Origin: a virus
Length of the DNA: 45,699 nucleotides
Reading direction: 5' to 3' (one strand)
IMG/VR virus record: IMGVR_UViG_3300030329_001912
Span: 1-45,699 of that record
The notes beneath the pieces were generated by a model. The model had not been told where the DNA came from, did no database searches, and saw nothing but the letters and a program-made list of their open reading frames with translations. The stretch's first letter is position 1; each line of letters opens with the position of its first letter. Below are positions 9,707 to 15,593 of the stretch, in pieces. A program made the translations under genes and the position numbers.

Positions 9707-11056
9707 TTACCAATGTTTTGCTTTTATTTTTTCACCAAGAAAATCTTTTGATGGCTTTTTAAATTCTTGAGCCTGAGCTCTATACTTAGCTGGGTGATAT
9801 TTCTTTTTTGCAATTCTATATTTAGTAACCATATCTAATATTTGTTCTGTTGAATACCCAGCTCCATGTTTTAATTCTTTAAATGCTTTAATATTTTTAG
9901 CAGACGAAATATTTTTATCTCCAAATGCTGAAATTTCTTCTATTCTTGCTTCAACCTCTATAGGTCGTTGAAAATACTCTTTACCATGTTTTGGCTTTGC
10001 TGTTCCAAAAACTGGAGTATCCCATTCTGTATATTCCTTATACCATCTAATATATTTATTAGCATATTTCTCACCATGTTTTTTTGCTTCTTTTTTAAAA
10101 ACTTTGTAAGGATGCTCTGGGAGTCCTTGTTTATTAATATATTCAAGAGAAACAGCAGGATACGGATTTCTAGGCTTTGGTATTTCTATTAATGTAGAAA
10201 ATGGAGTAGTTCCCTCTCCTCCATAGGTTCTATCAGCTGGATATCCATACCCATAATCCTTCCCTTTAGGAGTTTCAACATGAGGAGACTTATGCCCATA
10301 GATGCGTTCTATAGGACTTTCTCCTTTCCCTGCCCCATGAGCAACCTCTACTCTTTTCATTCCTTCTACGTTCTGCATATAATGACGAGATTCATGTCGT
10401 ACAGTACCTTCTGCCCAATCTCTTGTAGTAAATAATTGTGGAACTTTTGGATATTTCCCATGACCAAGACTAAGTAATTCTCCTAATGTTCTTTCTGCAA
10501 GATGAATTGATGGTACTTGATGATAAAAAGGATAATTTGGATACAATTCCTTATGTCTTCTAGAAAGACCTACATCTGAATGATAACTCCCAAGTATTCC
10601 CTGTCTCCTTGCTTCCGCAGCGTCAATAAATTTAACTTCTTTAGAATAATCAATATCAGCAAACATAGGGTCTTTTGACGCAGATTCCATTCCTTTTCTA
10701 TAAGCTCGTCTTGATAAATATGCTCCACCTTTAACATTAACAGCTCTAGCCGCACTAGGCCCATATCTTGAAGCTGCAATACTTCCAGCAATAGCTAATC
10801 TAGGGTCTACTCCTTCTGCGTGAGCCAATCCAGTTGCCAAAGTTTCAAAAGCTAAATCCAAAGGACTTATAGGCATAAGTGGAGTAATTCCACCTCCTTG
10901 AGGCATTTCTGCTAAATTTCTTCTTAATTGCATTCTTCCAACAATGCTACTACCTTCTTCACCTGGAATTTTCCCAGCGAGCATTAAATCTAATTCCATT
11001 CCTTTTAGGATGTTTTCTACATTAAACTTCTGGATTTTCTTTTTCTTTTTTGGCAT
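9707..11056 (-). CDS. HExxH metallopeptidase-like protein
   Basis: 449 aa. The lysine-rich start MPKKKKKIQKFNVENIL is followed by an Ala/Gly-rich helical region (about 60-110). The segment TVRHESRHYMQ carries HESRH (221-225), matching the HExxH zinc-binding motif of zincins. About 140 residues later RPIEVEARIEE (364-374) resembles the 'P-x-E-x-E-A-R' helix that supplies a third ligand or packs on the site in many phage-encoded zincin-like domains. The spacing is long because of a Gly/Tyr/Pro-rich insert (about 240-300). Peptidase activity is inferred from the motif only. It may be a virion cargo or a prohead protease-like protein. It overlaps its upstream neighbour by 35 bases. Confidence 0.5.
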   Translation of the reverse strand: MPKKKKKIQKFNVENILKGMELDLMLAGKIPGEEGSSIVGRMQLRRNLAEMPQGGGITPLMPISPLDLAFETLATGLAHAEGVDPRLAIAGSIAASRYGPSAARAVNVKGGAYLSRRAYRKGMESASKDPMFADIDYSKEVKFIDAAEARRQGILGSYHSDVGLSRRHKELYPNYPFYHQVPSIHLAERTLGELLSLGHGKYPKVPQLFTTRDWAEGTVRHESRHYMQNVEGMKRVEVAHGAGKGESPIERIYGHKSPHVETPKGKDYGYGYPADRTYGGEGTTPFSTLIEIPKPRNPYPAVSLEYINKQGLPEHPYKVFKKEAKKHGEKYANKYIRWYKEYTEWDTPVFGTAKPKHGKEYFQRPIEVEARIEEISAFGDKNISSAKNIKAFKELKHGAGYSTEQILDMVTKYRIAKKKYHPAKYRAQAQEFKKPSKDFLGEKIKAKHW

Positions 11057-11219
11057 CTAAAAACTTTTCAAATTTCTTTTCATGCTTGTTCATTTCAACA
11101 TATAGTTGAAAAACTTTCTCTAAAGTTAACAATCTTTGCGACAACATTGAAACAACTATTCTTGTGCTTTCAAGCTCTCTCCTTAAATCATGTTTTGAAT
11201 AAGTTTTTTTCTTCTTCAT
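11022..11219 (-). CDS. Small coiled-coil protein
   Basis: 65 aa, highly charged and helical throughout (SMLSQRLLTLEKVFQLYVEM with heptad-like Leu/Val spacing), Lys-rich at both ends. It overlaps the neighbouring genes on both sides (4 bases with the upstream gene, 35 with the HExxH gene), as expected for coupled translation. No family recognised. Location between terminase genes suggests a packaging or head accessory role, but this is only positional. Confidence 0.6.
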   Translation of the reverse strand: MKKKKTYSKHDLRRELESTRIVVSMLSQRLLTLEKVFQLYVEMNKHEKKFEKFLDAKKEKENPEV

Positions 11220-11413
11220 TTTATCTCCTCGACTTCAAACTCTTTTAATAATTTATCTTCTTCAGCATCTTTTGTAAATGAAACAACTGCGTCTACAAAT
11301 CCTTGAATATAAGATTTAGCCTCTATCATTGTATCAAAAGACCTCATCAATGCATCGGTTTTATCGTCTTTAGCTTCTTTCCACCTTACTAAATACTTCC
11401 CTCCATATATCAT
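11216..11413 (-). CDS. Small protein of unknown function
   Basis: 65 aa, starting MIYGGKYLVRWKEAKDDKTD. A short beta-like N-terminus is followed by a helix (TMIEAKSYIQGFVDAVVSFT) and an acidic tail. No recognised domain. It starts three bases after the metallophosphoesterase stop and overlaps the next gene by ATGA. Confidence 0.6.
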   Translation of the reverse strand: MIYGGKYLVRWKEAKDDKTDALMRSFDTMIEAKSYIQGFVDAVVSFTKDAEEDKLLKEFEVEEIK

Positions 11414-11416
11414 TTT

Positions 11417-12298
11417 TTAATTCTCCCAGCATTTTACTTTATCTTGAGAGAACTCCATCGTTACCCATCCTGTTCTTATAATTGGATACATGGAATATCT
11501 AGCGTATGCAGCGTATCTTAAAAAAGAGCCTCCTCTTATATACCAACGACGCTTAAGAGCTTCTTCATCGCCATCAACCCTAATCGAATCAACTGGTTTT
11601 GCATATAATTGGTGATTGTGGCCGAGTAAGAATACATCACCTTCTGAGTAAACGGATGCAAGTTTATCCAACTCGAGGTCGCCATTTTTTGCACCACTCT
11701 TACCATGACCACTAACTAAATACCAATCCTTATCTTTAACTGTTATACGAGAATAGCCTGGATATTGAAAGTATGGAACATTCAATTCAGCCGCCAAAGT
11801 CTTACAAACATCAAAATCCAGTATATTAAAGCTACGAAGAAAGTCATGATTCCCACCACGAATAAATAAGCATTTATCTTTAATAGGGGCAACTAGTTGT
11901 AGAAAAGAAAGATACTGTTCATCTGGTGGTATTGATTGTCCTCTTTGAGATATTTTATAATTTGGAGGTATCAATTCTAGTAAATCACCATTACCAAACC
12001 ATACAGCATTCTTATCTTTAACAATCGCAGATACAGCTTCAGAAAATTTCTTTAAATCAAATTCTTCTGCACCTACATGAACATCAGTAAGACAATGGAC
12101 TCTTACAACATTGTCAGATTTATATGAATATATCTCACCTGGGTCTACAGATAAATTATATTCTTTTACTTCTGTATCTATTGGTATACTAAAATATTTT
12201 CTACATGAATTACAATAGTACTGTTGAGAAATTCCTTTTTTTCTTTTCTTTTTACCATCTTTTTTTGTGTACATAGATGTACAATGTGGACATACCAT
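11417..12298 (-). CDS. Zinc ribbon-calcineurin-like phosphoesterase fusion
   Basis: 293 aa with two parts. Residues 1-40 form a zinc ribbon, CPHC (3-6) and CNSC (29-32), similar to the N-terminal finger of transposase/InsA-type proteins. From about 65 the calcineurin-like metallophosphoesterase motifs appear in order: DVH (72-74), GNGDLLE with Asp105, GGNHD (148-152), a histidine in VSGHGKSG (His198) and GHNH (226-229). All metal ligands of the dimetal centre are present, so activity on phosphoester or nucleic acid is likely. The fused DNA-binding finger points to a nucleic acid substrate. It lies directly after the small terminase subunit, so it could act in DNA processing at packaging; the true substrate is unknown. 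Confidence 0.8.
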   Translation of the reverse strand: MVCPHCTSMYTKKDGKKKRKKGISQQYYCNSCRKYFSIPIDTEVKEYNLSVDPGEIYSYKSDNVVRVHCLTDVHVGAEEFDLKKFSEAVSAIVKDKNAVWFGNGDLLELIPPNYKISQRGQSIPPDEQYLSFLQLVAPIKDKCLFIRGGNHDFLRSFNILDFDVCKTLAAELNVPYFQYPGYSRITVKDKDWYLVSGHGKSGAKNGDLELDKLASVYSEGDVFLLGHNHQLYAKPVDSIRVDGDEEALKRRWYIRGGSFLRYAAYARYSMYPIIRTGWVTMEFSQDKVKCWEN

Positions 12299-13081
12299 TT
12301 ATTCTCCTTCCGAATTTGGTGCTTCTATTTGTTTCTGCTCTCTCGTAGCTCCTTCTATCTCATCTGGAGAGAACCCTTGAAAGACTCCAAGTAATCCTAC
12401 GTCTCTTTGTTTAACTGTATTACCTGCAGTTCCTACTATCTTACCTAATTCTTTTGTAGACTGAAGTACAATATTATCATCTTCACTATAATCTGCGAGA
12501 GTTTTTAGTTTACCAAGAACATATTCATGGTCAATACCAAGACCCTTAGCTACATCTAATACTGATTTTTCTATTTCTTTCATAACTCTATCCTGTTTTA
12601 ATAATATAGTTGCTTTCTTCCTCGCACTATTATCGGACATTTCCTTATATGCCTTTTTATATGCATCAACAGCTCCCATACCTACGACTATATTTGTTGC
12701 AAATTCTTTTTCTTTCCTTGTTACATTCTCTCTTTCTTTTACTCTCCTACCTGAATTATTAATCTTTTTACTAAATGTATATCTATTAGGATGAGAACTA
12801 AAATCTGTATCCATCTTTACATTTGGTCTATTGATAAAACTACCTACTACTGTTCTTACCCACCCTTTTGCATACTTATAATTCTTCCTATCGCCAGGAT
12901 GTTTAACTGACTTACTTACTTTAAGCAGCTGTATTATTCTACCATCATCGCTCCACACCCAATCGCCTTCATTAGCTTCACGCCAATCTTCAACAGGGGT
13001 TTCGTCTGGATGGTCATTGTAAAATTCACTTATGTGGTCATACACATAATGAGTTTTATTCTTTATTGATTTTTTTTCCAA
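12299..13081 (-). CDS. terS: Terminase small subunit
   Basis: 260 aa. Residues about 120-180 match the small-subunit pattern: RKEKEFATNIVVGMGAVDAY, then KKAYKEMSDNSARKKATILL with a 'V-x-x-x-I' helix end (VMKEIEKSVLDVAKG). This is the N-terminal helix-turn-helix of Terminase_2-type proteins, which recognises packaging DNA. Here it is preceded by ~115 extra residues with several Trp (EDWREANEGDWVWSDDGRII), an atypical N-terminal extension. The C-terminus (FQGFSPDEIEGA) is acidic, as is usual for docking to the large subunit. It overlaps the upstream small gene by 26 bases and abuts the phosphoesterase gene. Confidence 0.75.
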   Translation of the reverse strand: MEKKSIKNKTHYVYDHISEFYNDHPDETPVEDWREANEGDWVWSDDGRIIQLLKVSKSVKHPGDRKNYKYAKGWVRTVVGSFINRPNVKMDTDFSSHPNRYTFSKKINNSGRRVKERENVTRKEKEFATNIVVGMGAVDAYKKAYKEMSDNSARKKATILLKQDRVMKEIEKSVLDVAKGLGIDHEYVLGKLKTLADYSEDDNIVLQSTKELGKIVGTAGNTVKQRDVGLLGVFQGFSPDEIEGATREQKQIEAPNSEGE

Positions 13082-13256
13082 GTTTTAAATCTTGTAACTC
13101 TATAAATAAGTTATCTATTAATGCATTTACTTCTTGTGGTATCATAAATACCTCTCCATTTATCTCAATTGGATTATACTCATGAGACATATTATTTAAA
13201 ATAAACTCTTGTTCTTCGATTGGAAGGTTAGTTAATTCTTTTATTACTTCTGCCAT
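13056..13256 (-). CDS. Small acidic protein of unknown function
   Basis: 66 aa, MAEVIKELTNLPIEEQEFIL..., acidic and mostly helical with a short beta segment (EINGEVFMIPQEVNALIDNL). No family recognised. It overlaps the small terminase gene by 26 bases. Such small genes upstream of the small terminase subunit are common in phages, but the role is unknown. Confidence 0.6.
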   Translation of the reverse strand: MAEVIKELTNLPIEEQEFILNNMSHEYNPIEINGEVFMIPQEVNALIDNLFIELQDLKLGKKINKE

Positions 13257-13273
13257 AACAGAATATAAGAAAA

Positions 13274-13435
13274 CTATTTACGAATTGATATATTTAACTT
13301 GTACAGCGCTCCCCATAGTAGTACTGCACATATTACATAGAAAGTAGTAGGAGATAGATGTTTTATTGGCATTATAAGGAATACCGCTACTAAGTACGAT
13401 ATTATTAATTTTGCCCAAAATTGTTTTATTCTCAT
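13274..13435 (-). CDS. Small two-helix membrane protein (holin-like)
   Basis: 53 aa, starting MRIKQFWAKLIISYLVAVFL. Two hydrophobic segments, about residues 8-22 (KLIISYLVAVFLIMP) and 31-46 (TFYVICAVLLWGALYK), are separated by a short loop. The basic N-terminus and the C-terminal NISIRK are hydrophilic. This is the usual build of small class II holins, which open the inner membrane for the endolysin. It is the first gene of the late block. It lies within a longer overlapping frame (13278-13463) that gives a low-complexity, non-membrane protein. An AGGGAGG ribosome-binding-like tract at 13471-13477 precedes that longer frame's ATG, and the holin ATG itself has no good site, so translation coupling is possible. 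Confidence 0.55.
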   Translation of the reverse strand: MRIKQFWAKLIISYLVAVFLIMPIKHLSPTTFYVICAVLLWGALYKLNISIRK

Positions 13436-13589
13436 TATTCTTATTCATAAAAAACTTATACATTTATTTATTCCCTCCCTACCACCCAATAATTTAAACA
13501 TTTGTCAACTATAAAGAAACTACTATTTGCCCAAGTCCTTTCCTAAAAAAATATACCATTTTGATATGTAGCCTTTTTCACCTATGTAT

Positions 13590-13607
13590 CCCCCTATCGG
13601 GGGTTTT
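13590..13607 (+). terminator. GC hairpin plus T-run
   Basis: CCCCC (13590-13594) pairs with GGGGG (13599-13603) around TATC, followed by TTTT. On the plus strand this is a short intrinsic terminator. It lies upstream of the first early gene, so it would stop plus-strand read-through arriving from the late region or attenuate a more distal promoter. Confidence 0.55.
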
Positions 13608-13631
13608 CGTAAAACGAATTTACGTTATTTT
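13608..13631 (+). terminator. Second tandem hairpin with T-rich tail
   Basis: CGTAAA (13608-13613) pairs with TTTACG (13619-13624) around ACGAA, followed by TTATTTTT. It directly follows the GC hairpin and could be a second terminator or a protein-binding inverted repeat. It is weaker than the first. Confidence 0.35.
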
Positions 13632-13639
13632 TGAATTTA

Positions 13640-13680
13640 TATAATTATATTAGAAATTATTAACTAATAAAACAAAGGAG
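13640..13680 (+). promoter_or_regulatory. Candidate early promoter -10 and strong ribosome-binding site
   Basis: TATAAT at 13640-13645 is a perfect -10 box. A weak -35 match, TTTACG, lies 15 bases upstream and is part of the preceding hairpin. AAGGAG at 13675-13680 sits six bases before the ATG at 13687. The region between is A/T-rich. Promoter assignment is by consensus only. Confidence 0.4.
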
Positions 13681-13686
13681 AAAGCT

Positions 13687-13950
13687 ATGACTTTCAGTTA
13701 TGAAACCCGTAATGACCTTGTTAAAGAAGCTAAGCGTATCCTAGCCAATATGCATGCACAAGTATGTAAGGCTGGCGTGAAGCGTGAGTGGAACAGGTTC
13801 ATTGGTAGTATTCCTAGTAAGAATGATGTCAAGCGTGCTGCAGTACAGAACTTGCAGTCATTGAATGATATCTGCACCTTTCACGGTTGGGAGCCAGTCT
13901 ACAAAGATGAAGACGAAGCACCAGTATCAGTGGGGCAAGCGGTTGATTAG
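13687..13950 (+). CDS. First early protein, unknown function
   Basis: 87 aa, MTFSYETRNDLVKEAKRILA..., with a helical basic first half (KAGVKREWNRFIGSIPSKND) and an acidic tail. No family recognised. It has the best ribosome-binding site in the window and its own terminator directly after the stop, so it is probably transcribed strongly as a separate unit immediately after infection. Its codon use (CGT, GCC, CTT, GGC) is less AT-biased than the rest of the early block, consistent with selection for high expression or with recent acquisition. Confidence 0.8.
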   Translation: MTFSYETRNDLVKEAKRILANMHAQVCKAGVKREWNRFIGSIPSKNDVKRAAVQNLQSLNDICTFHGWEPVYKDEDEAPVSVGQAVD

Positions 13951-13968
13951 GGGGTAACACCCCTTTTT
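13950..13968 (+). terminator. Intrinsic terminator of first early gene
   Basis: GGGGT (13951-13955) pairs with ACCCC (13959-13963) around a three-base loop and is followed by TTTTT (13964-13968). It overlaps the stop codon region of the gene at 13687-13950, separating it from the downstream early genes. Confidence 0.8.
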
Positions 13969-13982
13969 GTTGTGTGTTTGTT

Positions 13983-14014
13983 GGGCTTGTGCTGTAATAA
14001 TGCAACATAAGCTC
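13983..14014 (+). ncRNA. Stem-loop following the terminator
   Basis: GGGCTTGTG (13983-13991) pairs with CATAAGCTC (14006-14014) over nine base pairs with two G-U wobbles, closing a 14-base loop. Flanking GTGTG (about 13972) and CACAC repeats (14015-14024) could extend the stem outward. It is part of the 131-base gap 13951-14081. It may be a leader structure for the next gene or a separate small RNA; no class recognised. Confidence 0.4.
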
Positions 14015-14027
14015 ACACTCACACTAT

Positions 14028-14047
14028 TTGTATAAATATTTGTACAA
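14028..14047. promoter_or_regulatory. 20-bp near-perfect palindrome, operator-like
   Basis: TTGTATAAATATTTGTACAA reads the same on both strands apart from one symmetric mismatch (T against G). With no loop it is better suited to a dimeric DNA-binding protein than to an RNA hairpin. It lies 34 bases before the start of the gene at 14082. Confidence 0.4.
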
Positions 14048-14081
14048 CTTGGGCAATAACTTTAATAAAGGATAAATAACT

Positions 14082-14213
14082 ATGACTGCTATATCTATGA
14101 TAATATCTGAATGTATGAACTATGGTAAGAAGCTGTCTGAAACTAAAAAAACAATAACATACCAATCTAGAAATGGATTGCGTGTTGTCATATCCAAAAG
14201 GAGGAACAAATGA
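14082..14213 (+). CDS. Tiny basic protein of unknown function
   Basis: 43 aa, MTAISMIISECMNYGKKLSE..., ending VVISKRRNK. The start has an AAAGGATAAATAACT leader. The stop overlaps the next start as ATGA, which supports it being translated as the first gene of a coupled string. No family recognised. Confidence 0.55.
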   Translation: MTAISMIISECMNYGKKLSETKKTITYQSRNGLRVVISKRRNK

Positions 14214-14494
14214 CAATTATAATACAATCTCATACATATACTATCAATCTTGATAATGTATGCTATTTTCGTGCAACTGATTTCGACCAAACTATCTTCA
14301 CAACTAATGTTGGTAGGAAAATTCGAATAACATGTCCTTATGAGGATGTTGTTCAACAGATTAAAGATGCAATATTTGATAGAAAGATGGACAATGCTAA
14401 TTACAATACGACTTCACCTATCTTTATTCAGTTAGATTATCCAGTGAGAGATGTGTTAGATATTGTGGAAGACATACCGGTGATAGCAGAATGA
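14210..14494 (+). CDS. Early protein of unknown function
   Basis: 94 aa, MTIIIQSHTYTINLDNVCYF.... An N-terminal beta-rich half (SHTYTINLDNVCYFRATDF, then GRKIRITCPYEDVVQQIKDA) looks like a small beta sheet with a helix. A preceding AAAGGAGG site within the upstream gene gives a strong ribosome-binding site. It overlaps both neighbours by four bases. Confidence 0.7.
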   Translation: MTIIIQSHTYTINLDNVCYFRATDFDQTIFTTNVGRKIRITCPYEDVVQQIKDAIFDRKMDNANYNTTSPIFIQLDYPVRDVLDIVEDIPVIAE

Positions 14495-14664
14495 GAAAAC
14501 ACACATTTAAAATATCTGCAGGTCTCAAATCTAAAATAGTATCAGTTGAAGGTACTAAAGAGTATGCTCTGTCTTATGTTGCTGGGTATATTCAAGCGAT
14601 GCGTGATAAGATGAACTTAGGTGAGCTTGTAAAGATTGATGTACATGAGATAGAAAATAAATAA
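14491..14664 (+). CDS. Small early protein of unknown function
   Basis: 57 aa, MRKHTFKISAGLKSKIVSVE..., ending LVKIDVHEIENK. Predicted beta-helix-beta order; no family recognised. Start overlaps the upstream stop (ATGA). It ends five bases before the tRNA gene. Confidence 0.6.
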   Translation: MRKHTFKISAGLKSKIVSVEGTKEYALSYVAGYIQAMRDKMNLGELVKIDVHEIENK

Positions 14665-14669
14665 CATAT

Positions 14670-14742
14670 TGCAGGGTGGAGCAGTGGTCAGCTCGTCAGG
14701 CTCATAACCTGAAGGTCGGAGGTTCGAATCCTCTCCCTGCGA
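14670..14742 (+). tRNA. Initiator-type tRNA-Met (anticodon CAT)
   Basis: All arms fold: acceptor TGCAGGG/CCCTGCG (first pair U-G), D-stem GAGC/GCTC, anticodon stem TCAGG/CCTGA with loop CTCATAA, and T-stem GGAGG/CCTCT with loop TTCGAAT; discriminator A at 14742. Bacterial initiator features are present: A11-U24 in the D-stem and a weak 1-72 pair. Overall similarity to bacterial fMet tRNA is strong (GGGTGGAGCAG...AGCTCGTC). The anticodon stem has A29-U41 instead of the first of the usual three G-C pairs. CCA is not encoded. It may supply initiator tRNA during the phage takeover of translation. Confidence 0.93.
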
Positions 14743-14746
14743 CAAA

Positions 14747-14870
14747 ATTGCTGTTAGTATATTCTAAGCATAGACGTATGTTGAAGCTGTGGCTCGCTGC
14801 AATACGAGGTTCGAATCCTCAACCTTAACCGATGTTGTAGGTAAATCGGGGCTGAAGTATTAACAGCAAT
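14747..14870 (+). ncRNA. Structured tRNA-like element, long closing stem
   Basis: ATTGCTGTTAGTAT (14747-14760) pairs with GTATTAACAGCAAT (14857-14870): 14 bp with two G-U pairs. Inside are a hairpin AGCATA/TATGTT (about 14768-14783), a T-arm-like hairpin GAGG-TTCGAAT-CCTC (14806-14820) and a stem CCGAT/ATCGG (14829-14849). The 15-base string GAGGTTCGAATCCTC also occurs in the adjacent tRNA. No normal acceptor, D or anticodon arm can be built, so it is not an ordinary tRNA. It could be a decayed tRNA captured in a larger RNA, or a functional tRNA mimic. Confidence 0.55.
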
Positions 14871-14892
14871 AAATTTAAAATAAGGACAAACA

Positions 14893-15021
14893 ATGCCAAA
14901 TAAACAAGCTAAGACTAATAAAAGAAATAGAATATTACTAAACAAGAAACTTAATAGAGAAGGCAGAACGCCTGCTCAAATTGCTAGAAAGAAACGTAAA
15001 GCAGAAAGGAAAGCATCATAA
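14893..15021 (+). CDS. Tiny highly basic protein
   Basis: 42 aa, MPNKQAKTNKRNRILLNKKL..., ending KKRKAERKAS. About 40% Lys/Arg. It may bind nucleic acid or ribosomes; such short basic proteins are frequent beside phage tRNA genes. A TAAGGA site lies upstream, and the stop overlaps the next start as TAATG, which supports it being real. Confidence 0.6.
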   Translation: MPNKQAKTNKRNRILLNKKLNREGRTPAQIARKKRKAERKAS

Positions 15022-15407
15022 TGTGGATAAAGATACACGATGATTTATATAATTTAGACCATGTAACACAAATAAGTATTGATAAGAATAAATATAATCC
15101 ATTTTCGCCTTGGATAATTTATTTATATCATGACAAACAGACCAAAAAGACTGGTTCAGTTACTCAAATAGAATTTACAAAAGAGAAAGAGATGATGTTT
15201 GTCTATGAAAATATACTTCAAAAGGTTGGATGCCCTATGTTTCAAGTGAACGCAGAAGACATGGAAAGATTTGATGAGATGGCAGATGAATTTGATAAAG
15301 ATGGTGATGATTTGATGGACTTATATGAAGAATATAAGGAGATGGATAATGAAAGAGAATCTAAAGAAACTGCATCATATGATTTAGGGAAAGGTAAGAT
15401 GAAATGA
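15021..15407 (+). CDS. Early protein with acidic C-terminus
   Basis: 128 aa, MWIKIHDDLYNLDHVTQISI.... The N-terminal half is a beta-rich fold (WIIYLYHDKQTKKTGSVTQI) resembling small PH-like or split-barrel proteins found in phages. The second half is a strongly acidic helix (FDEMADEFDKDGDDLMDLYE). Function unknown. Coupled to both neighbours by TAATG and ATGA overlaps. Confidence 0.7.
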   Translation: MWIKIHDDLYNLDHVTQISIDKNKYNPFSPWIIYLYHDKQTKKTGSVTQIEFTKEKEMMFVYENILQKVGCPMFQVNAEDMERFDEMADEFDKDGDDLMDLYEEYKEMDNERESKETASYDLGKGKMK

Positions 15408-15589
15408 TGAGATGTAGTATTTGTGCAGGAAAAATAGATAAACATATAAATCAAAATGGAGAAGTATATTGGGATAAAGGTCACAATGCAGAGCCAATAA
15501 ACGATGGTAGGTGCTGTGATAAATGTAATACTCAAGTTGTTATAACTAAAAGAATAGAAAATTACTTTAATAAACATAAGAAAGGATAA
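15404..15589 (+). CDS. Small zinc-ribbon protein
   Basis: 61 aa, with CSIC (about 5-8) and CCDKC (about 37-41) as likely zinc ligands. The arrangement C-x2-C...G-x-N-A-x-P...G-x-C-C-x-x-C-N is a common phage/bacterial small zinc-ribbon pattern. The substrate is unknown; DNA, RNA or a protein partner are all possible. The start overlaps the upstream stop; the second ATG at 15407 is an alternative. Confidence 0.65.
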   Translation: MMRCSICAGKIDKHINQNGEVYWDKGHNAEPINDGRCCDKCNTQVVITKRIENYFNKHKKG

Positions 15590-15593
15590 TATT

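Larger units (their letters stand above)
13436..13686. promoter_or_regulatory. Divergent control region between late and early blocks
   Basis: This 251-base AT-rich stretch separates the minus-strand late genes from the plus-strand early genes and has no convincing gene except the 5' end of the overlapping frame discussed at 13274-13435. It holds a purine-rich ribosome-binding tract for the minus strand (13471-13477), a minus-strand TTGACA (bases 13508-13503) without a good -10, two tandem hairpins (13590-13624) and a plus-strand -10-like TATAAT (13640-13645) followed by AAGGAG before the first early gene. It is the obvious place for early/late promoters. Confidence 0.6.

Noticed and set aside
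13278-13463. Open frame MYKFFMNKNNENK... on the minus strand as the first late gene
   Set aside because: Composition is low-complexity without a domain, while the overlapping frame 13274-13435 encodes a clean two-helix membrane protein. Kept only as a possible translated leader.
14806-14820. 15-base repeat of the tRNA T-arm as a phage attachment site
   Set aside because: No integrase or excisionase gene is present, and the repeat is an internal T-arm rather than a tRNA 3' end core; a structural role is more likely.
14747-14870. tmRNA or intron-containing second tRNA
   Set aside because: No pairable acceptor and D-arms, no tag-peptide frame and no anticodon arm could be built around the T-arm.
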